A stretch of DNA of 64,000 nucleotides from Vitellaria paradoxa (GCA_019916065.1 CM034233.1:45076173-45140172), one strand, 5' to 3'. Counted from the first letter of the stretch, positions 11,421 to 24,004 are shown. Translations and numbers: made by a program. The notes: a model not told the origin generated them from the letters alone.

Positions 11421-12333
11421 TGTGAGTTTATTGAAGATCCCTTAGAAAGGGCACTCTATTGTAGAGTGGAAAAAGGAGATTCCATGACCCAAGGCGAAGA
11501 GAGTGAAATGATGTATGAATGGTTGGATGTCTGCCCACTGATGTCTATCAGAAACTGGGTACCAGTGTTTGAGAGTTTAGGTCCACTATTAAACAAAGAT
11601 CAATCTTCAAAAATGAAAGCCCCAAGCCCTGATAGGAAACCTTTACCCTTTAGTTTGAAATACACTTTTCTAGGTGAAAGAGAAACATACCCAGTCGTTA
11701 TTTCCTCTGAATTAACCACTGATCAAGTGCATATGTTAGTAGAACTTTTAAAAACTCATAAGAAAGCATTAGGGTGGTCAGTGGCAGATTTAACAGGTAT
11801 CAGTCCACTCCTTTGCACACATCATATATATTTAGAAGAGGGTACTAAGCTAGTCCGACAAATGCAAAGAAGGCTCAATCTGAATATGAAAGAAGTAGTG
11901 CGGGCAGAAGTACTTAAATTGCTTGATGTGGGGATAATTTAACCAATTTTTTATTCTCAATGGGTAAGCCCTACACAAGTAGTCCCTAAGAAGTTAGGCA
12001 TTACAGTAGTTTGGAATGAGAACAATGAGTTAGTCCCAACTAGAGTGCAAACTGGCTGGCGAGTCTGCATTGATTATAGAAAACTCAATGCAGTTACTAG
12101 AAAAGACCATTTTCCTCTTCCATTTTTAGATCAAGTCTTAGAAAGAGTGGCTTAGATGGCTATTTGGGCTATAACCAAATAGAGGTAACTTTAGAGGATC
12201 AATCTAAAACCACCTTCACTTGTCCCTTTAGCACCTTTGCGTATAAAAGAATGTCTTTTGGTCTGTGTAATGCCCCCGCTACTTTCCAGCACTGCATGAT
12301 TAGCATATTTAGTGAGATGGAAAAATTATTTAA
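11421..12333 (+). pseudogene. pol: Element A reverse transcriptase, truncated
   Basis: Linker plus RT N-terminal half. 'VLKLLDVGII' precedes a TAA at 11940. Then 'QWVSPTQVVPKK', '[20 protein letters not shown]' and, after a small deletion near 12155, 'DGYLGYNQIEV' and 'MSFGLCNAPATFQHCM'. The reading ends at 'SIFSEMEK', just before the catalytic xDD motif, and runs straight into integrase sequence. A deletion thus removed the second RT catalytic motif, all of RNase H and the integrase zinc finger. Confidence 0.82.
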
Positions 12334-13135
12334 CTGTTGGGGAATCGACTTCATGGGTCCTTTTTTGATCTCTTTGGTTATGAATTCATCCTAGTGGGAG
12401 TTGATTATGTGTCCAAATGGGTGGAGGCGGTTGCCACCAGGACCAACAATCACAAAGTTGTGCTCAAATTCCTCCACGAAAACATATTTTCGCGTTTCGG
12501 GGTACCGTGAGCAATAATTAGCGATGGAGGAAAGCATTTCTGCAATTGACCAGTAGGAACCTTACTATTCAAATATGGGGTAGTTCATAAAATAAGTACT
12601 TTGTATCATCCCCAAACAAAGTGGCCAAGTAGAGCTTGCAAACAGGGAAATCAAGCAAATTTTAGAAAAGACAGTTAATCCAAACCGTAAGGATTGGTCA
12701 CTAAGGTTGATAGATTCCCTATAGGCATATCGTACTGCATATAAAACCACCTCGGGAATGTCACCTTATAGGCTAGTTTACTGTAAGCCATGTCATTTGC
12801 CAGTTGAATTAGAGCATAAAACTTATTTGGAAATTAAGAAAAATGAATTAATTTCAAAAATGAATTAATTTCAAAAGAAATGATGAAGAAAGTACATGAC
12901 CATCACATTGCATGATGCTCATTCCATGAAGGTTAAAAGGTACTTGTTTATTGCTCACGACTTCACCTATTCCTGGGTAAATTACAATCTAAGTGGTCGG
13001 GGCCGTTCATTGTGACACATGTATCAAACCATGGGGCCATTGAAATTAAAAACCCAAAGAATGGACATCAATTTAAGGTGAATGGGCACAGATTAAAACT
13101 GTACTTGGAGAATTTCGTGGGTTCAATTGAGACAT
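12334..13135 (+). pseudogene. pol: Element A integrase, truncated
   Basis: Begins 'NCWGIDFMGPF' with the first catalytic Asp, then 'FILVGVDYVSKWVEAVATR' and 'FLHENIFSRFGVP', a stop, 'AIISDGGKHFCN' with the second Asp, and '[19 protein letters not shown]', where the catalytic Glu context is shifted out of frame. The C-terminal '[18 protein letters not shown]' and '[11 protein letters not shown]' are typical of Athila/Tat integrases. The HHCC finger is missing and there are at least eight stops or shifts. Confidence 0.8.
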
Positions 13136-13936
13136 AGGATCTTTTGGATCCCCCTCTATATGACTAGTTCACAATCGAAGGATCTTTGTTGTAAATTAAT
13201 TAGGATAGTAATTGCAATTAGATGGAGATTAGTTTTATTTATTAGCGATGTTAGATAAATTTTTCTTTTTCGTTTAAAAAAAAATTAGTCTGCCGGTCCG
13301 AACAACCCATCTGGCCAGTCCGGACCACCCATCTGGTCAGTCTGGACCACAGTAGGTTCACATGGAATGGTAGCCTCAGGCGGTCTGGGCCCCCTCCAGC
13401 CGGTCCAGACCCTGTAACCTTCTAATCACCGAAATTCTTTTTCATTTGGCCAACTGTCTCCAATTCAAAAGTCCCAATTCCTGATTCCTCCAAACCTAAA
13501 CATAATCTCCCTCAATTTAAGGTAACCTAAGCCACGGTTTTGCAGAAATTTTGGGGATTTTGCTACACTTTCTTTGGATTCTTCCAACTCTTTGGATCTC
13601 CAAGTGTGGTAAGTCTTCTTCCTTCTCCATTGGTGCCCTAATCTTAAGAATGGAGCACCTAGGGTTCTTTCTTAGGTTTTGCTTTAAAATCTCCTCAAAA
13701 TCTAGCTTTTAATGGGGATTAATACTTCCATGGGTTCTATTCTTCACTTGCAAGCAAATTTTTGTCAAAACAGGAACCCACCCGTGGGTCCTTATGCCTC
13801 CATAAGGGTGGGAGGTGGGTTAACCAAACTTGTGGCCTTTTATGAAAATATTGTGAAATTTTTGCTCACTTTACATCATGGTTAAGATTTTCCAAGTGCT
13901 AAGGCCCAATTTTGGTGTGATACTTCACCCCCTACC
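13136..13936 (+). other. Element A sequence 3' of integrase, no gene
   Basis: No ORF is supportable. At 13290-13420 lie four or five diverged copies of 'atctggtcagtccggaccac', a roughly 22-bp unit around the palindrome GGTCCGGACC. This is the same palindrome type as in Athila-type LTRs, here outside an LTR. B2 is inserted at 13937; left TSD copy CTACC at 13932-13936. Confidence 0.6.
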
Positions 13937-16614
13937 TGTAATACCCCGAACTTTGTATTAACCTAAACTTAAGTTTTTTGATGTAATTTAGAAGTAATGT
14001 ATGTTAATTTAGTAGTATGGATCGTTAATGGTGCTTTAGAGTTGAGAACTTTGAAAGGGGTGAGCTAACATATCAAAATACAGCATTGTAGCAAAAGTGC
14101 AGGAGGAGGACACCTTGGGCTCACAAGGCATGGGCTCACAAGGCATGGGCCCCCGAGGTCTTGAGTGCCCACCTGAGAAGGGCTTGGGTGCCTGAGGAAT
14201 AGTAGACTTGATAGGCATGGGTTGCTCTGAAATTTTCAGCTGAGCCTCACACCTATAAGCCTATATCTAGCCTAAGGGTGATGATAAAATCTGAAATCTA
14301 CTATTGGCGACTTAAAATATTGGTTAATATATATATTTTTGTTTGTATAGTGCAGGAGAGAGAGAGAGAGGTATTGTTGGGAGAGGAAGAATCGGGTGAA
14401 GAAGCAAAGGAAGAATAAGGAAGAAGAAGAAAAAGAAATCGGGTGAAAAATTTCAAGGTAGGTCCTTCTAACCTAAATGAAAATCAAATCCATCTTGTAA
14501 GAGTGTAATTGGACCCTCAAGGAACTCTTCTATGTGATTTATTTGTAGTTTGGATCAAGGAGAGAGAGGATTGAGTCCTTCAAAGCTTGAGAGCTTGGAA
14601 CCACAAAACATCTTCTTGTTGATCCATCTTCTTACAACTTGAGGTAGGGATTTAATGCCTCATTCTTACATTTGTGATGTGTAACAAGGACTAGAATACC
14701 GTTAGAAAAACCCTTTTAAGTGTTGGTTACATTTATGGAAGATATTGGAAGTTATATGCACATATATATGTATGTATAGGTTGAGGGGGTGAAAATGGTG
14801 TTTTGATCCATAACTTGACTTTTGGCTGATGAAAACCCAAATTGTTGATTTCCTTAGATGCTTAAGAGAATTGTGGTGATGTTAGAAACATGAAATTTTA
14901 GGTGTCTTAACTTAAACTTGGTCAATTTGAGGTCCCAAGTGTGAAAAACTGAGAAACCAGAAAACAGAGCATGAAACTCGTAACTTGGGCTAAGTTGGGG
15001 GCACAAGAGAGTGACACAGTTTGGCGCCCAACCCCTTAAGCACCCAGAACATAGGCACCCAGCCTTCTTGGGTACACAAGTTATGGGCACACAAGCCTTT
15101 GGGTGCACGGCTGAGTGCCAGCTTAGGCGTCCACCGAGCCTAGGTATAATTCTTGATTTTGTTTACCTTGACCTTCTACCTTAGGTTTATGAAAGAGTTT
15201 AGTAACATGTTTTTGCATGAAGCTTTTATTTGATTAATTGCATTGATTTAAATAAGGAAATGTGTTCTAAAAAGTGATCAAGGATTGGTTATCTTAAGCT
15301 AATGGGATTTAACTTGTAAGGGTGAACGAATATGACCTTGAATGAAATGAATTGGAAAATTACTTTGAGATAAGAGTCTTAATCAAGTAGAGATGTGATT
15401 ATGCCTTGATGTAAACTAAATGTTGAGGTATATGAACATGTGATTGAATGAACAAAATCATGAATTGATAAAGAGACTCAAATTCATAATGATGATAAAT
15501 GTTGAATGTTTTATAAGGTTTGATCAATGTTGATATGTGACGAGCCTTGGGATGAACCGAAACGTTGACATATGTTGTTGGATAGTATATGATGATGAAT
15601 GTGAACCTATGATAGATGAGAATGGAATGTGATGAATGGTTGTTTGTGTGTCAGGGGCCATGGTGAGGTGTGGAAATAGGAAGGGTTTTGAGATTACGCT
15701 CGGGTTGAGAGTCCCGGAACCTGCGCAGGGTTTGGTGTTAATGCCTATGGGTTAGTAGGCCACAACATTGTGTGTGTTTTGGCTCCTCGTGGCCTTGGAT
15801 GGTGATCCTAAACGACGACGTCGGTCTATTGTTTCTGTTGGGTATTGGCCCGTAAAAGACGATAACGTGTATGCACCCATCCCCCAATGACTTGTGTGGT
15901 TATGGTTATGCAATGTAATGATGAATAGATGATGATGTGGGTATGGTTATTTGATTGAATAGTGGTTAGGTGATAAAATGTTGATGAAATGTGATTTGAA
16001 TTAAGGATTGAATTGCAAAACATAAACATTAACCGGAATCGAATCTTAAATTTTGGCATTGTTGAATGAATATATGTTTTCACCTGAATGGGCTACTTGT
16101 TGTGCTAACGTAATGTTATGACTCTAGATAATGTTGAAGTGGCTAACATTACCTGAACAGCATTGTATGATTAGATTGCATACCATATATGTTTGTTTGA
16201 GATATCATAGGCACAAGTGGACCCATGCTCACGTCCCTATAGATTTTGATGCAGGAACAGGCCATAGCAATCAGGTGGGCTAATGGGGTTGGACTGGAAG
16301 TATGTGCATGAGTCTTACTAAGCTTAGCAAGCTCTTGGTCATTTAGTATAAATTTCATTTTGGAATTGTAATATTGTACGATGCTGACTTATTCAACGTG
16401 GTTGTAATGGTCTTAAGGCCTAAGTTATGTATTAATGGGAATGGAGTATGGAGTATGTGACCTGGCAATAGTCAAGGTTTTGCTTATGTTATCTTATCTT
16501 ATGTCTTGGGCTCACTAGTTGATGTTGTGTTGCTCTGATCATGGCTGGTTATGTTAGTGTATGTTATGTGTGTTTATCACTCACCCCTTGGGTCACGAGA
16601 TTCGGGGCGTGATA
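13937..16614 (+). mobile_element. B2 5' LTR
   Basis: Starts TGTAATACCCCGAAC and ends GGGGCGTGATA. Length 2678 bp. The last 40 bp can pair as TATCAC...GTGATA with CCCC...GGGG inside. It has a TATA run and GA repeat near 14330-14370 and degenerate GGGCRCCC sites near 14110-14150 and 15000-15130. No gene. Confidence 0.9.
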
Positions 16615-16617
16615 GGT

Positions 16618-16629
16618 TGGTATCAGAGC
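16618..16629 (+). promoter_or_regulatory. Primer binding site of B2 (initiator tRNA-Met)
   Basis: TGGTATCAGAGC is the perfect complement of the 12 nt at the 3' end of plant initiator tRNA-Met, 3 bp after the LTR. Confidence 0.95.
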
Positions 16630-16741
16630 CTAGGTCAGAATACCTAGGGACATGGAGAGTCTTGCATCGCATATTAGATGTTTAGATAGTATTGGATTTA
16701 AAGTTAATTGTAGGATCTAAATAGTCTTGTATAAACTCTAG

Positions 16742-17338
16742 ATGGGGATAGAAAAAGGGGACAGCAGTAATACCAAAGCCCAACCAGTTGAGGAGGAGAT
16801 TGTGTGGCCCAATGATGATATCTTTACCCAAGTAGCCACCGAGGGTTTAGTTGAAACACAACCTCAAAACATGTCAGGAGATATGGCAGGGACAAACTTG
16901 GTGCCAACAACAGTAGATCATCAGATGGTACTTTACTATGGGATATCGTACTCGGTTTCATATCCAACACTTTATCTGTATCAATATATGATGCCTTACC
17001 CAGTGCCTTACCAGTTTCAGTTTGCACCCCCAGTGATAGTAATACAGAATGTGACTGTGATTGTGCCTACCACTTCAGCAAATCCAACCGTGACACTAGA
17101 TATAGTGACAGAATTGAACCCAGGCAGTCAAGGTACTAGCTCACATGAAGGTAGCACTAGCATTGGGGAGATAGGTGAAAGTTCTAGTAATGAGGAAGAT
17201 CATCTGTGAGGAGCATGTGGAGGCTGTCGTAGGCGGGGATATATACGTCACAGATGTCCTAGGCAATGCATCAAATGTTGTACTTATTGTGGCTGGAGGG
17301 GCCACACTCATGGCTCTTGCACTTATCGTAAACATTGA
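16742..17338 (+). CDS. ORF0 of B2: extra ORF between primer site and gag, zinc-knuckle-like
   Basis: Function unknown. ATG at 16742 (MGIEKGDSSN) to TGA at 17336 gives 199 codons, the same as the copy in C. An in-frame TGA at 17207 splits it into a 155-residue main part and the Cys-rich tail. The N-terminal third is acidic (EEEIVWPNDDIFTQVATEG). The middle is Tyr/Pro-rich (about residues 60-95). A Ser/Glu-rich stretch follows. The tail has CGGCRRRGYIRHRC (CX2CX4YX4C, His replaced by Tyr) and CTYCGWRGHTHGSC (a proper CX2CX4HX4C knuckle), with CPRQCIKC between. Nucleic-acid binding is plausible. Three copies (B1, B2, C) share the frame and layout, which argues against a chance ORF. I know no standard chromovirus domain at this position. 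Confidence 0.6.
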
Positions 17339-17641
17339 AATGTAAAATGTGAGGGGAAAATTTTGGAAGGGCATTTCCCTTGGTGGTAATCGAAGTGGCT
17401 ATTAGTCTAATGACTAGTGTTATGTTATGTACTCTTTCAATTCTAGCTAGTAGAGTAATTTGAGACCTTGTAATGTTGGAACTCCTGTTGTAGTATTAAT
17501 GGATGTAAGATGGTGTTGTTATATGGTACCTTTATAAATGTATTGAACTATTATCTTGCTACTGAATAACTTATGTTCCATTATGATCTTAGATGTTGAT
17601 TAAATTTTATTATCTTATGCTTTGTTATACCTTAGATAAAG
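17339..17641 (+). other. Spacer between ORF0 and gag of B2
   Basis: About 300 bp without an ORF, AT-rich, aligned with 47879-48183 in B1 and 51917-52223 in C. How gag would be translated behind ORF0 is not visible. Confidence 0.6.
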
Positions 17642-19005
17642 TACCACCGTGAGAAATGGGGGTTAGAGGTTGAGGCCGAGGTAGAGGAAGAGGATGAGAA
17701 GGCGTACCTATTCAGTAGGAATAGGAAACACACCGTAGTGCAATGGCTGAGGCACAACAAAATTACTTAGGAGAGGAGGAGGTGCAGTCGAGGGCACCAG
17801 AGATTCAATAACCAGCAGTTATGGATGCTGGAATAGTGTTGCAACAATTGGTGGCAGTTATGGCCGCAATAGCAAGAGGGGCTTGAGTTGAACCCTAGTC
17901 ACAAATACAGGTAGGCCCTACTACTTTGGAGCAATTTAGGAGGATGAAACCTCTAACTTATGATGGTGTGGTTGACACGAATGTGGCAGAATAGTTCTTG
18001 GAGGAATCTGAGAAGATACTAGCAGCAATGGAGATCACTGATCCTTCTACTCGTATTACGCCGACTGCATTTCAGTTAGTGGGTAGGGCATCAACTTGGT
18101 GGGCTAGTTTAAAGGACATAGGAGGATTAGTGGGTCTCACTTGGGAAAAGTTCAAGGAGAGGTTCAGGGATCACTTTTTCCCTCAATCTTTAAGAGATGC
18201 TATGAGGGAGGAATTTGTTGGATTAATGCAAGGGACTATGTCGGTGTTAGAGTATGAAAGGAAATTTTCAGATTTATCAAAGTATGCACCCGAGTTGGTC
18301 TCTACTACTCATTTGAAGTGCTGGAGATTTGAAAGGGGATTAAGATCGACTCTTAAGGAACAAAATGATGATGTTAGGTTTGGAGGATTATGAGACTTTG
18401 GTAAATCGAATGATGATTGTAGAAAGGGACTTGAGTGAAACCAAAGCCATTTATGAAAATCGACATGGCAAGAATACAGGGGCTCAACAGGAAAAAGTCA
18501 ATAGAAAAATGATTAAGGGTAGTTCGTCAGCCCCACAGATCCAATTGTCTTACTAGGGAAGTATAGTACTTGCACCAATAAGAAGATCATGGGGGACCTC
18601 TCAAAGGCAGTTGTATGCTTCAACTGCAGACAGGAAGGACACAAAAGCACAAAGTGTCCCAAAAGCAAGAAACAGGTTGAATCAGTAGGACAAATAAGAA
18701 GTGGTCAGGTTAGAGAAAATAGGGCGTGTTATGGATGTGGAGAGATGGGGCCTATTCAAAGGTTTTGCCCTCAGATTTAGCGAGGTGCAGGGGGAAGGAT
18801 GGTACCATCTAGACGGTTGTTACAAGGACCCCGCTCATCGACTTCTTAGTCAGTACAGCAACAGTAGCAACGGAGAAGTGTCCTGTAATGGATGATGCAA
18901 ACTGGGACATCATTGCAGTCGAGGGTGAACCCATAGGGACAAAGGTTTGGTCAGTGACAGAATGTCCAGACACAGGGCAGGGTGTTTGCAGTGGCATAGC
19001 AAGCG
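17642..19005 (+). pseudogene. gag: B2 gag (chromovirus), broken
   Basis: Particle protein. The start equivalent to ATG in B1 (48184) and C (52224) is GTA here, so the start is lost. An Arg/Gly-rich N-terminus (RGRGRGRG type) with stops at 17716 and 17722 is followed by the capsid region: 'FRRMKPLTYDGV', 'STWWASLKDIGG', 'TWEKFKERFRDHFFPQSLRD', 'MSVLEYERKFSDLSKYAPEL'. Two zinc knuckles follow: CFNCRQEGHKSTKC (18616-18657) and CYGCGEMGPIQRFC (18727-18768), the second with Pro for His. A frameshift lies near 18365. The downstream Gln-rich linker leads into protease. Confidence 0.85.
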
Positions 19006-20425
19006 GTGCCAGCTGAGCCTATGGTGACTAGAGGTATTTTTTGTGTCTATTCATCAAATGCTATTGTACTCTTAGACACGGGAACAACTCATTCATTTAT
19101 CACTGCATCCTTTGCATATGCCTTGGGAATAGATGTTAGCCCCTTGGAATTGTTTTTACGTGTTGAGACCCCTATAGTACGATTTTCTTCTTTAACCCAA
19201 GTATGTAAAGGATGTGAACTAAGGGTAATGGATGTTTTTGATGGGCGAGAGTTTGTTTCAAGTTTTGATTTAATTGTACTAGAAATAAGGGGTTTTGATA
19301 TCATACTTAGAATGAATTGGCTTATGTCCTACCAAGCTATGATTGACTGTCATAAGCGTATGGTAACCTTAACTATGCCAGAGGGAGATCGGATTCATTT
19401 CTTTATAGACCGATGTGAAATGCGAGAAATGTCACTATTGAAAGGTTGAGAAATGAATGAATTATACAGCTTATTTGCTTGCATGGTTATGGAACAAGGG
19501 GGCGAAGAACAGAGAGTTGAATTACCTAGAGTTATGGATGAATTTCCCGAAGTGTTTCCTGAGAAGATATCTGGGTTACCACTTGAACGTGAAGTAGAGT
19601 TTTGTATTGTTCTGGTTCCAGGCATAGAACCCATCTTCATTCCACCCTACAAGTTAGCACCGACAGAGTTAGTAGAATTGAAAACACAAGTAGAGGAGCT
19701 GCCAGCTAAAGGATCATTTGGCCGAGTACATCACCTTGGGGAGCACCAGCATCGTTTGCCACCAAGAAAGATGGGACGTTGAGAATGTGCATCGATTATA
19801 GGAAATTAAACAGGGTCACTCTCAAGAATAGATACCCGCTGCCAAGGATCAACGATTTATTTGATCAACTGATGGGATCCTTGGTGCTTTCGAAGATTGA
19901 TCTATGATCTGGGTACCATCAAGTGAGGATAAGGGAAAAAGACATTCCAAAAACGGCATTCAGGACTCAGTATGGTCATTACGAGTTTTTGGTTGTCCCT
20001 TTTGGTTTGACAAATGCACCGGCAGTCTTTATGGACTTGATGAATCGAGTATTCAGAGATTATTTGGATAAGTTTGTGGTGGTATTTATAGATGATGTCT
20101 TAGTGTATTCTAAGTCAGAAGAAGAACATGAACAACATTTGAGGCTTGTGTTACAAAGATTAAAGGATCATCAGTTGTATGCCAAGCTAAGTAAATGTGA
20201 ATTCTGGTTTAGAAAAGTTAAGTTTTTGGGGCTTGTTATATCCGAAGAAGGGATAGTAGTGGACCCATCCAAAGTTGAAGCTATTCTGGAATGGTCTCAA
20301 CCAAAGTCCGTATTTGAGATCCGTAGTTTCCTTGGGTTGGTAGGGTACTATAGAAGGTTTGTCTTGGATTTTTCCAGATTAGCAACCCCATTGACCCTAA
20401 AAATTGTCCGTATTGTGATGCATCA
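19006..20425 (+). pseudogene. pol: B2 pol part 1: protease and reverse transcriptase
   Basis: Protease: 'GIFCVYSSNAIVLLDTGTTH' with an intact DTG near 19075, and 'DIILRMNWLMSYQAMIDC'. RT: 'PPYKLAPTELVELKTQ', a frameshift near 19720, '[20 protein letters not shown]', TGA at 19905 in 'KIDL*SGYHQ', '[20 protein letters not shown]', catalytic FIDD at 20085-20096, and '[20 protein letters not shown]'. An internal deletion after 'ATPLT' removes the RT-RNase H connection, and E is inserted at 20426. Not functional as it stands. Confidence 0.88.
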
Positions 20426-21976
20426 TGACCGACCCTAAAAAGTGTTTCAGGTTCTACCTCTCAAGTGCAAGAGGGCAGTCGTAGTTTTAAAACTCGGTGA
20501 GTCTAAGGTCGAATTCACAGGGAGCCTAATGTTATTTAGTTTCTAGGATGTGAAAGAAATTCTAAAACTAAAGGGAAGCAAGTTTGGAAATTTATGTTTA
20601 CTAAGTTCTAGGGTTTAGTAAAATTAAAGATAAGTTCAATTTCAACTAATTAAAATTAAAATAAACAGGACATTTAGAATTTTAAAAGGAATTAAGCTAG
20701 ATGGCGAAAAATTAAAATAAAATCAACAAAACAATTTCAACTTCAAATTAATCAATTATAACTAAAACTAAGTTGGATTACAATTCAATAAGAATAAAGA
20801 TTTTGATTCAACGTCAAGTCCAGGTAGTTCACTACTTTGCCTCGAGGTGTGTTTGTTTGAAGAATAGGGTTTAATTTGAAAATTATTTAGAACATTGTAA
20901 TCAAAGGTTAGTACCAGTGATCTCAAGCGGATATGATTAAAGACCTTTGTTTCCAAGGGTTTTTCAATTAAACACCAAAAAATTAATAAAAATCTGATTT
21001 TTAAATCTATTCGAAAGTATTTAACAATTAGTTACAAAAATCCATACCAGTGATCTCAAATGGATATGGTTAAGGGTTTTCGTATTCGAGTGTTTTCGAA
21101 ATAGAAAAAAAAACAAGATTTGTGAAAGGTAGAACCCTTCGCAAAAGGTTTCGCAACCTATGCGAAGGGACTACGAACACCCCAAGGCTTTTTGTGAACT
21201 ACCCTTTCTTGATTCTTTGAATCAAGATTAAGGTTTTACGCTACAACTAGTTTAAACATCACAAAAGCAATCAAAGAATACTTAATCATGCAATTCAATA
21301 ATTGAAATAAACAGAGCATTGTATTAAAGAATGAAATGAAAATAACTTACAACTGAAATCGTTCGGAAAGAAAAACACTCAACAACGTAGCAATGAAGAA
21401 GAAAAGTGCTCCAAAAACTTCCATTAACGATCTTCAAGTATGTAAAATACTCTCTAAAATTAATATTAAACTACCCTAATCTCTCTAAGTATCTCAGAAA
21501 AATGTAAAAAAAGTTCTCCCTGGCAGCCGTGCATTGGGTTCTTTATATAGATGCAAGAAAACCCTAACTGGCATGCTTCACAACGTGATTTCTGGATACA
21601 CGGTGGTCCTGACCATCTGGTCTGGGGGTCGGGACCACAGAATGCTTTCTTCTCAATTTATGTACACTGTGGTCCCGATCGTTTGATGTGTTGGTCAGGA
21701 CCCCCAAGTGTCTCTTGATTTGCTTTTCTTCCTCCTTTAGGTTGGGTCTTTGGGCTAGTCTTGGCCATCCAAGGCGAGGTTTGAACCATGATTTTTTCTT
21801 CGTTTTCTTGGCCATTTCTATAGCTATAAATTTCGATCTCCTTGCCCTTTTCCCTGCAATTAGAAAAATAAAAGCATAAGCAATAAAATAATACTAAAAC
21901 TTTAACTTTACTTATTCAAATGCATCAATATGTGTTGAATTAGGGAGTTTGTAATTACACTTTTCATGTGTAATCA
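20426..21976 (-). mobile_element. Element E: solo LTR, Athila-type D2-like family
   Basis: On the + strand it starts TGACCGACCCTAAAAAGTG, as do both D2 LTRs, and ends ATTACACTTTTCATGTGTAATCA. Flanks are CATCA (20421-20425) and CGTCG (21977-21981); these differ only where both CG dinucleotides became CA, so they fit a decayed TSD. B2 pol resumes directly afterwards with no internal element sequence, so it is a solo LTR formed by LTR-LTR recombination. A TATA-like run is at 21543-21550, palindromes at 21600-21710, and two diverged repeat units (TACCAGTGATCTCAA at 20912 and 21045). Confidence 0.88.
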
Positions 21977-23662
21977 CGTCGCAGGAAGGACTTGGGGGTG
22001 TGTTCTTATGTAGAATGGGCGAGTGGTGGCTTATGGTTCTAGATAGTTGAAGAATCATGAGAAGAATTATCCAGTGCATGATTTAGAGCTAGCAGCAGTA
22101 ATCTTTGCCTTGAAGAGTTGGAGGCATTACTTATATGGTGAGAAATTTGAGGTGTTCTTGGACCACAAGAGTTTGAAGTACATTTTTACTTAGAGAGATT
22201 TGAATTTGAGGCAACGGCGGTGGATGGAGTACATGGAGGACTATGACTTTGAATTGCATTATCATCCAGGTAAAGCTAATGTGGTTGCAGATGCCTTAAG
22301 CAGGAAGACCAAAACTATCATGGCATGTGTAGCAATCAAGGAGTGGGAAATGATGGGGATACTGAATGAATTTGATTTGGAACTAAAAGGGGGAGAGGAA
22401 CAAGGGATGTTGCATACTGTTGTTATCCAGCCAGCTTTAAGTAGTCAAGTAATTGAGGCTCAAAAGTCAGATGAGAAAGCTAATGAGGTTTGTAATAAAA
22501 TAAGGGAGCAGGTGAATATTCTAGGCTGGACAGTGGATGATGGAGTGGTCAAATATCAAGGAAGAATCTTTGTACCTTTCTCAGCAAAGGAGGAGGTTTT
22601 GAAAGAGTTTCACCATTCCCAGCTAGCAGTGCATCCGGGGGGTACAAAAATGTACCATGATTTTGAAGAGGCAGTTTTACTGGGCAGGAATGAAGAAAGA
22701 TATAGCAGAATTTATTAGCAAGTGTCTAACTTGTTAGCAGGTGACGGCAAAGCATCAGAGACCGGCTAGATTGTAACAACCATTGCCAATATCTGAGTGG
22801 AAATGGGAAAACGTGACTATGGATTTTGTGTTAGGATTGCCAAAAACAAAGAGGGGATGTGATGCCATATGGGTAATCGTTGATCGTTTAACTAAGTCAG
22901 CTCATTTCTTGTCAATGCGAATGACAGATTCAATAGATTCTTTGGCTCGATTGCATATCCGGGAAATTGTGAGACTGCATGGGACGCCAGTGTCTATTGT
23001 TTCAAATCGGGACACTCGATTTATTTCCCGATTCTGGTAAAGTTTTTAAGCAGCCATGAGGGCAAAGTTATGTTTTAGTACAGCTTATCACCCCCAAACT
23101 GATGGACAATCTGAACGAACAATTCAAATTTTAGAAGATATGCTTAGAGCTTGTGTGTTAGACTTTAAAGGAAGTTGGGAGGACCATTTGCCGCTAGTGG
23201 AGTTCACTTACAACAACAGTTACCAACCTAGCATTGAGATGGCACCATTTGAAGCATTGTATGGTAGACTATGTAGATCACTAGTGTATTGGACACAAGT
23301 TAGGGAGATAGCCATAATGGGGCTAGAGTTAATCCGTGAAACCAATGAAAAGATCAAGGTAACTAGGCAAAGACTGGAGACAGCATGTAGTCGTCAGAAG
23401 AGTTATGCGGATCAAAGAAGGAGGCCTTTAGAGTTTCAAGTGGGGGATCATGTATTTCAGAAACTGTCGCCACAGAAGGGATAGTACAGATTTAGTAGGC
23501 GAGGGAAGCTATCTCCTAGATACATTGGCCCATTTGAAATACGAGCAAGAGTTGGAGAAGTTGCTTATTGGTTGGCACTGCCACCACAATTGTCTAGGGT
23601 GCATGAAGTTTTTCATGTTTCCATGTTACGTAAGTACATTCCAGATCTTACATGTGCTGAAT
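21977..23662 (+). pseudogene. pol: B2 pol part 2: RNase H and integrase
   Basis: RNase H: '[20 protein letters not shown]', '[11 protein letters not shown]', TAG at 22191, '[18 protein letters not shown]'. Integrase: 'HHSQLAVHPGGTKMYHD' of the HHCC finger, a frameshift near 22660, '[18 protein letters not shown]' with the first Asp, '[19 protein letters not shown]', where the catalytic Asp of the usual SDRD is Asn, and '[20 protein letters not shown]' with the Glu. Stops at 22044, 22191, 23038 and 23482, and further frameshifts, disable it. D1 is inserted near 23662 in the linker before the chromodomain. Confidence 0.87.
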
Positions 23663-23860
23663 TGATTCTGCATATTTTTTGCTTTATTATCATAGTTACA
23701 TGGTTGATTATATGTGAGTTATTTGTTAGAAATCCCATTTTTTATTGTTAAATGTGAATTTTGATCAACTTATGGGATTTTGCAGGGTTATGTGGCCAAA
23801 TTGAGAAGAAAAGAGGCAAATATGACCTGAAGGAGGCAAGGAGCTGAAGATGGACCTGAT

Positions 23861-24004
23861 GGGCGCCCCTCATTATTCACGGGCGCCCCACCCTTAATCA
23901 GATGGGCGCCCGCCGAGGGGATTTTTGGGGCTGTTTCGTTGGGGACTTCATCGAACACTTTGGACAACTAAGCCACGGGCGCCCCTCATTATTCACGGGC
24001 GCCC
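23861..24004 (+). repeat. GGGCGCCC palindrome array, D1 5' LTR
   Basis: Perfect 8-bp palindromes start at 23861, 23881, 23904, 23977 and 23997; steps are 20, 23, 73 and 20 bp. The 3' LTR of D1 has eight sites in the same place, so units were gained or lost since insertion. Confidence 0.85.
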
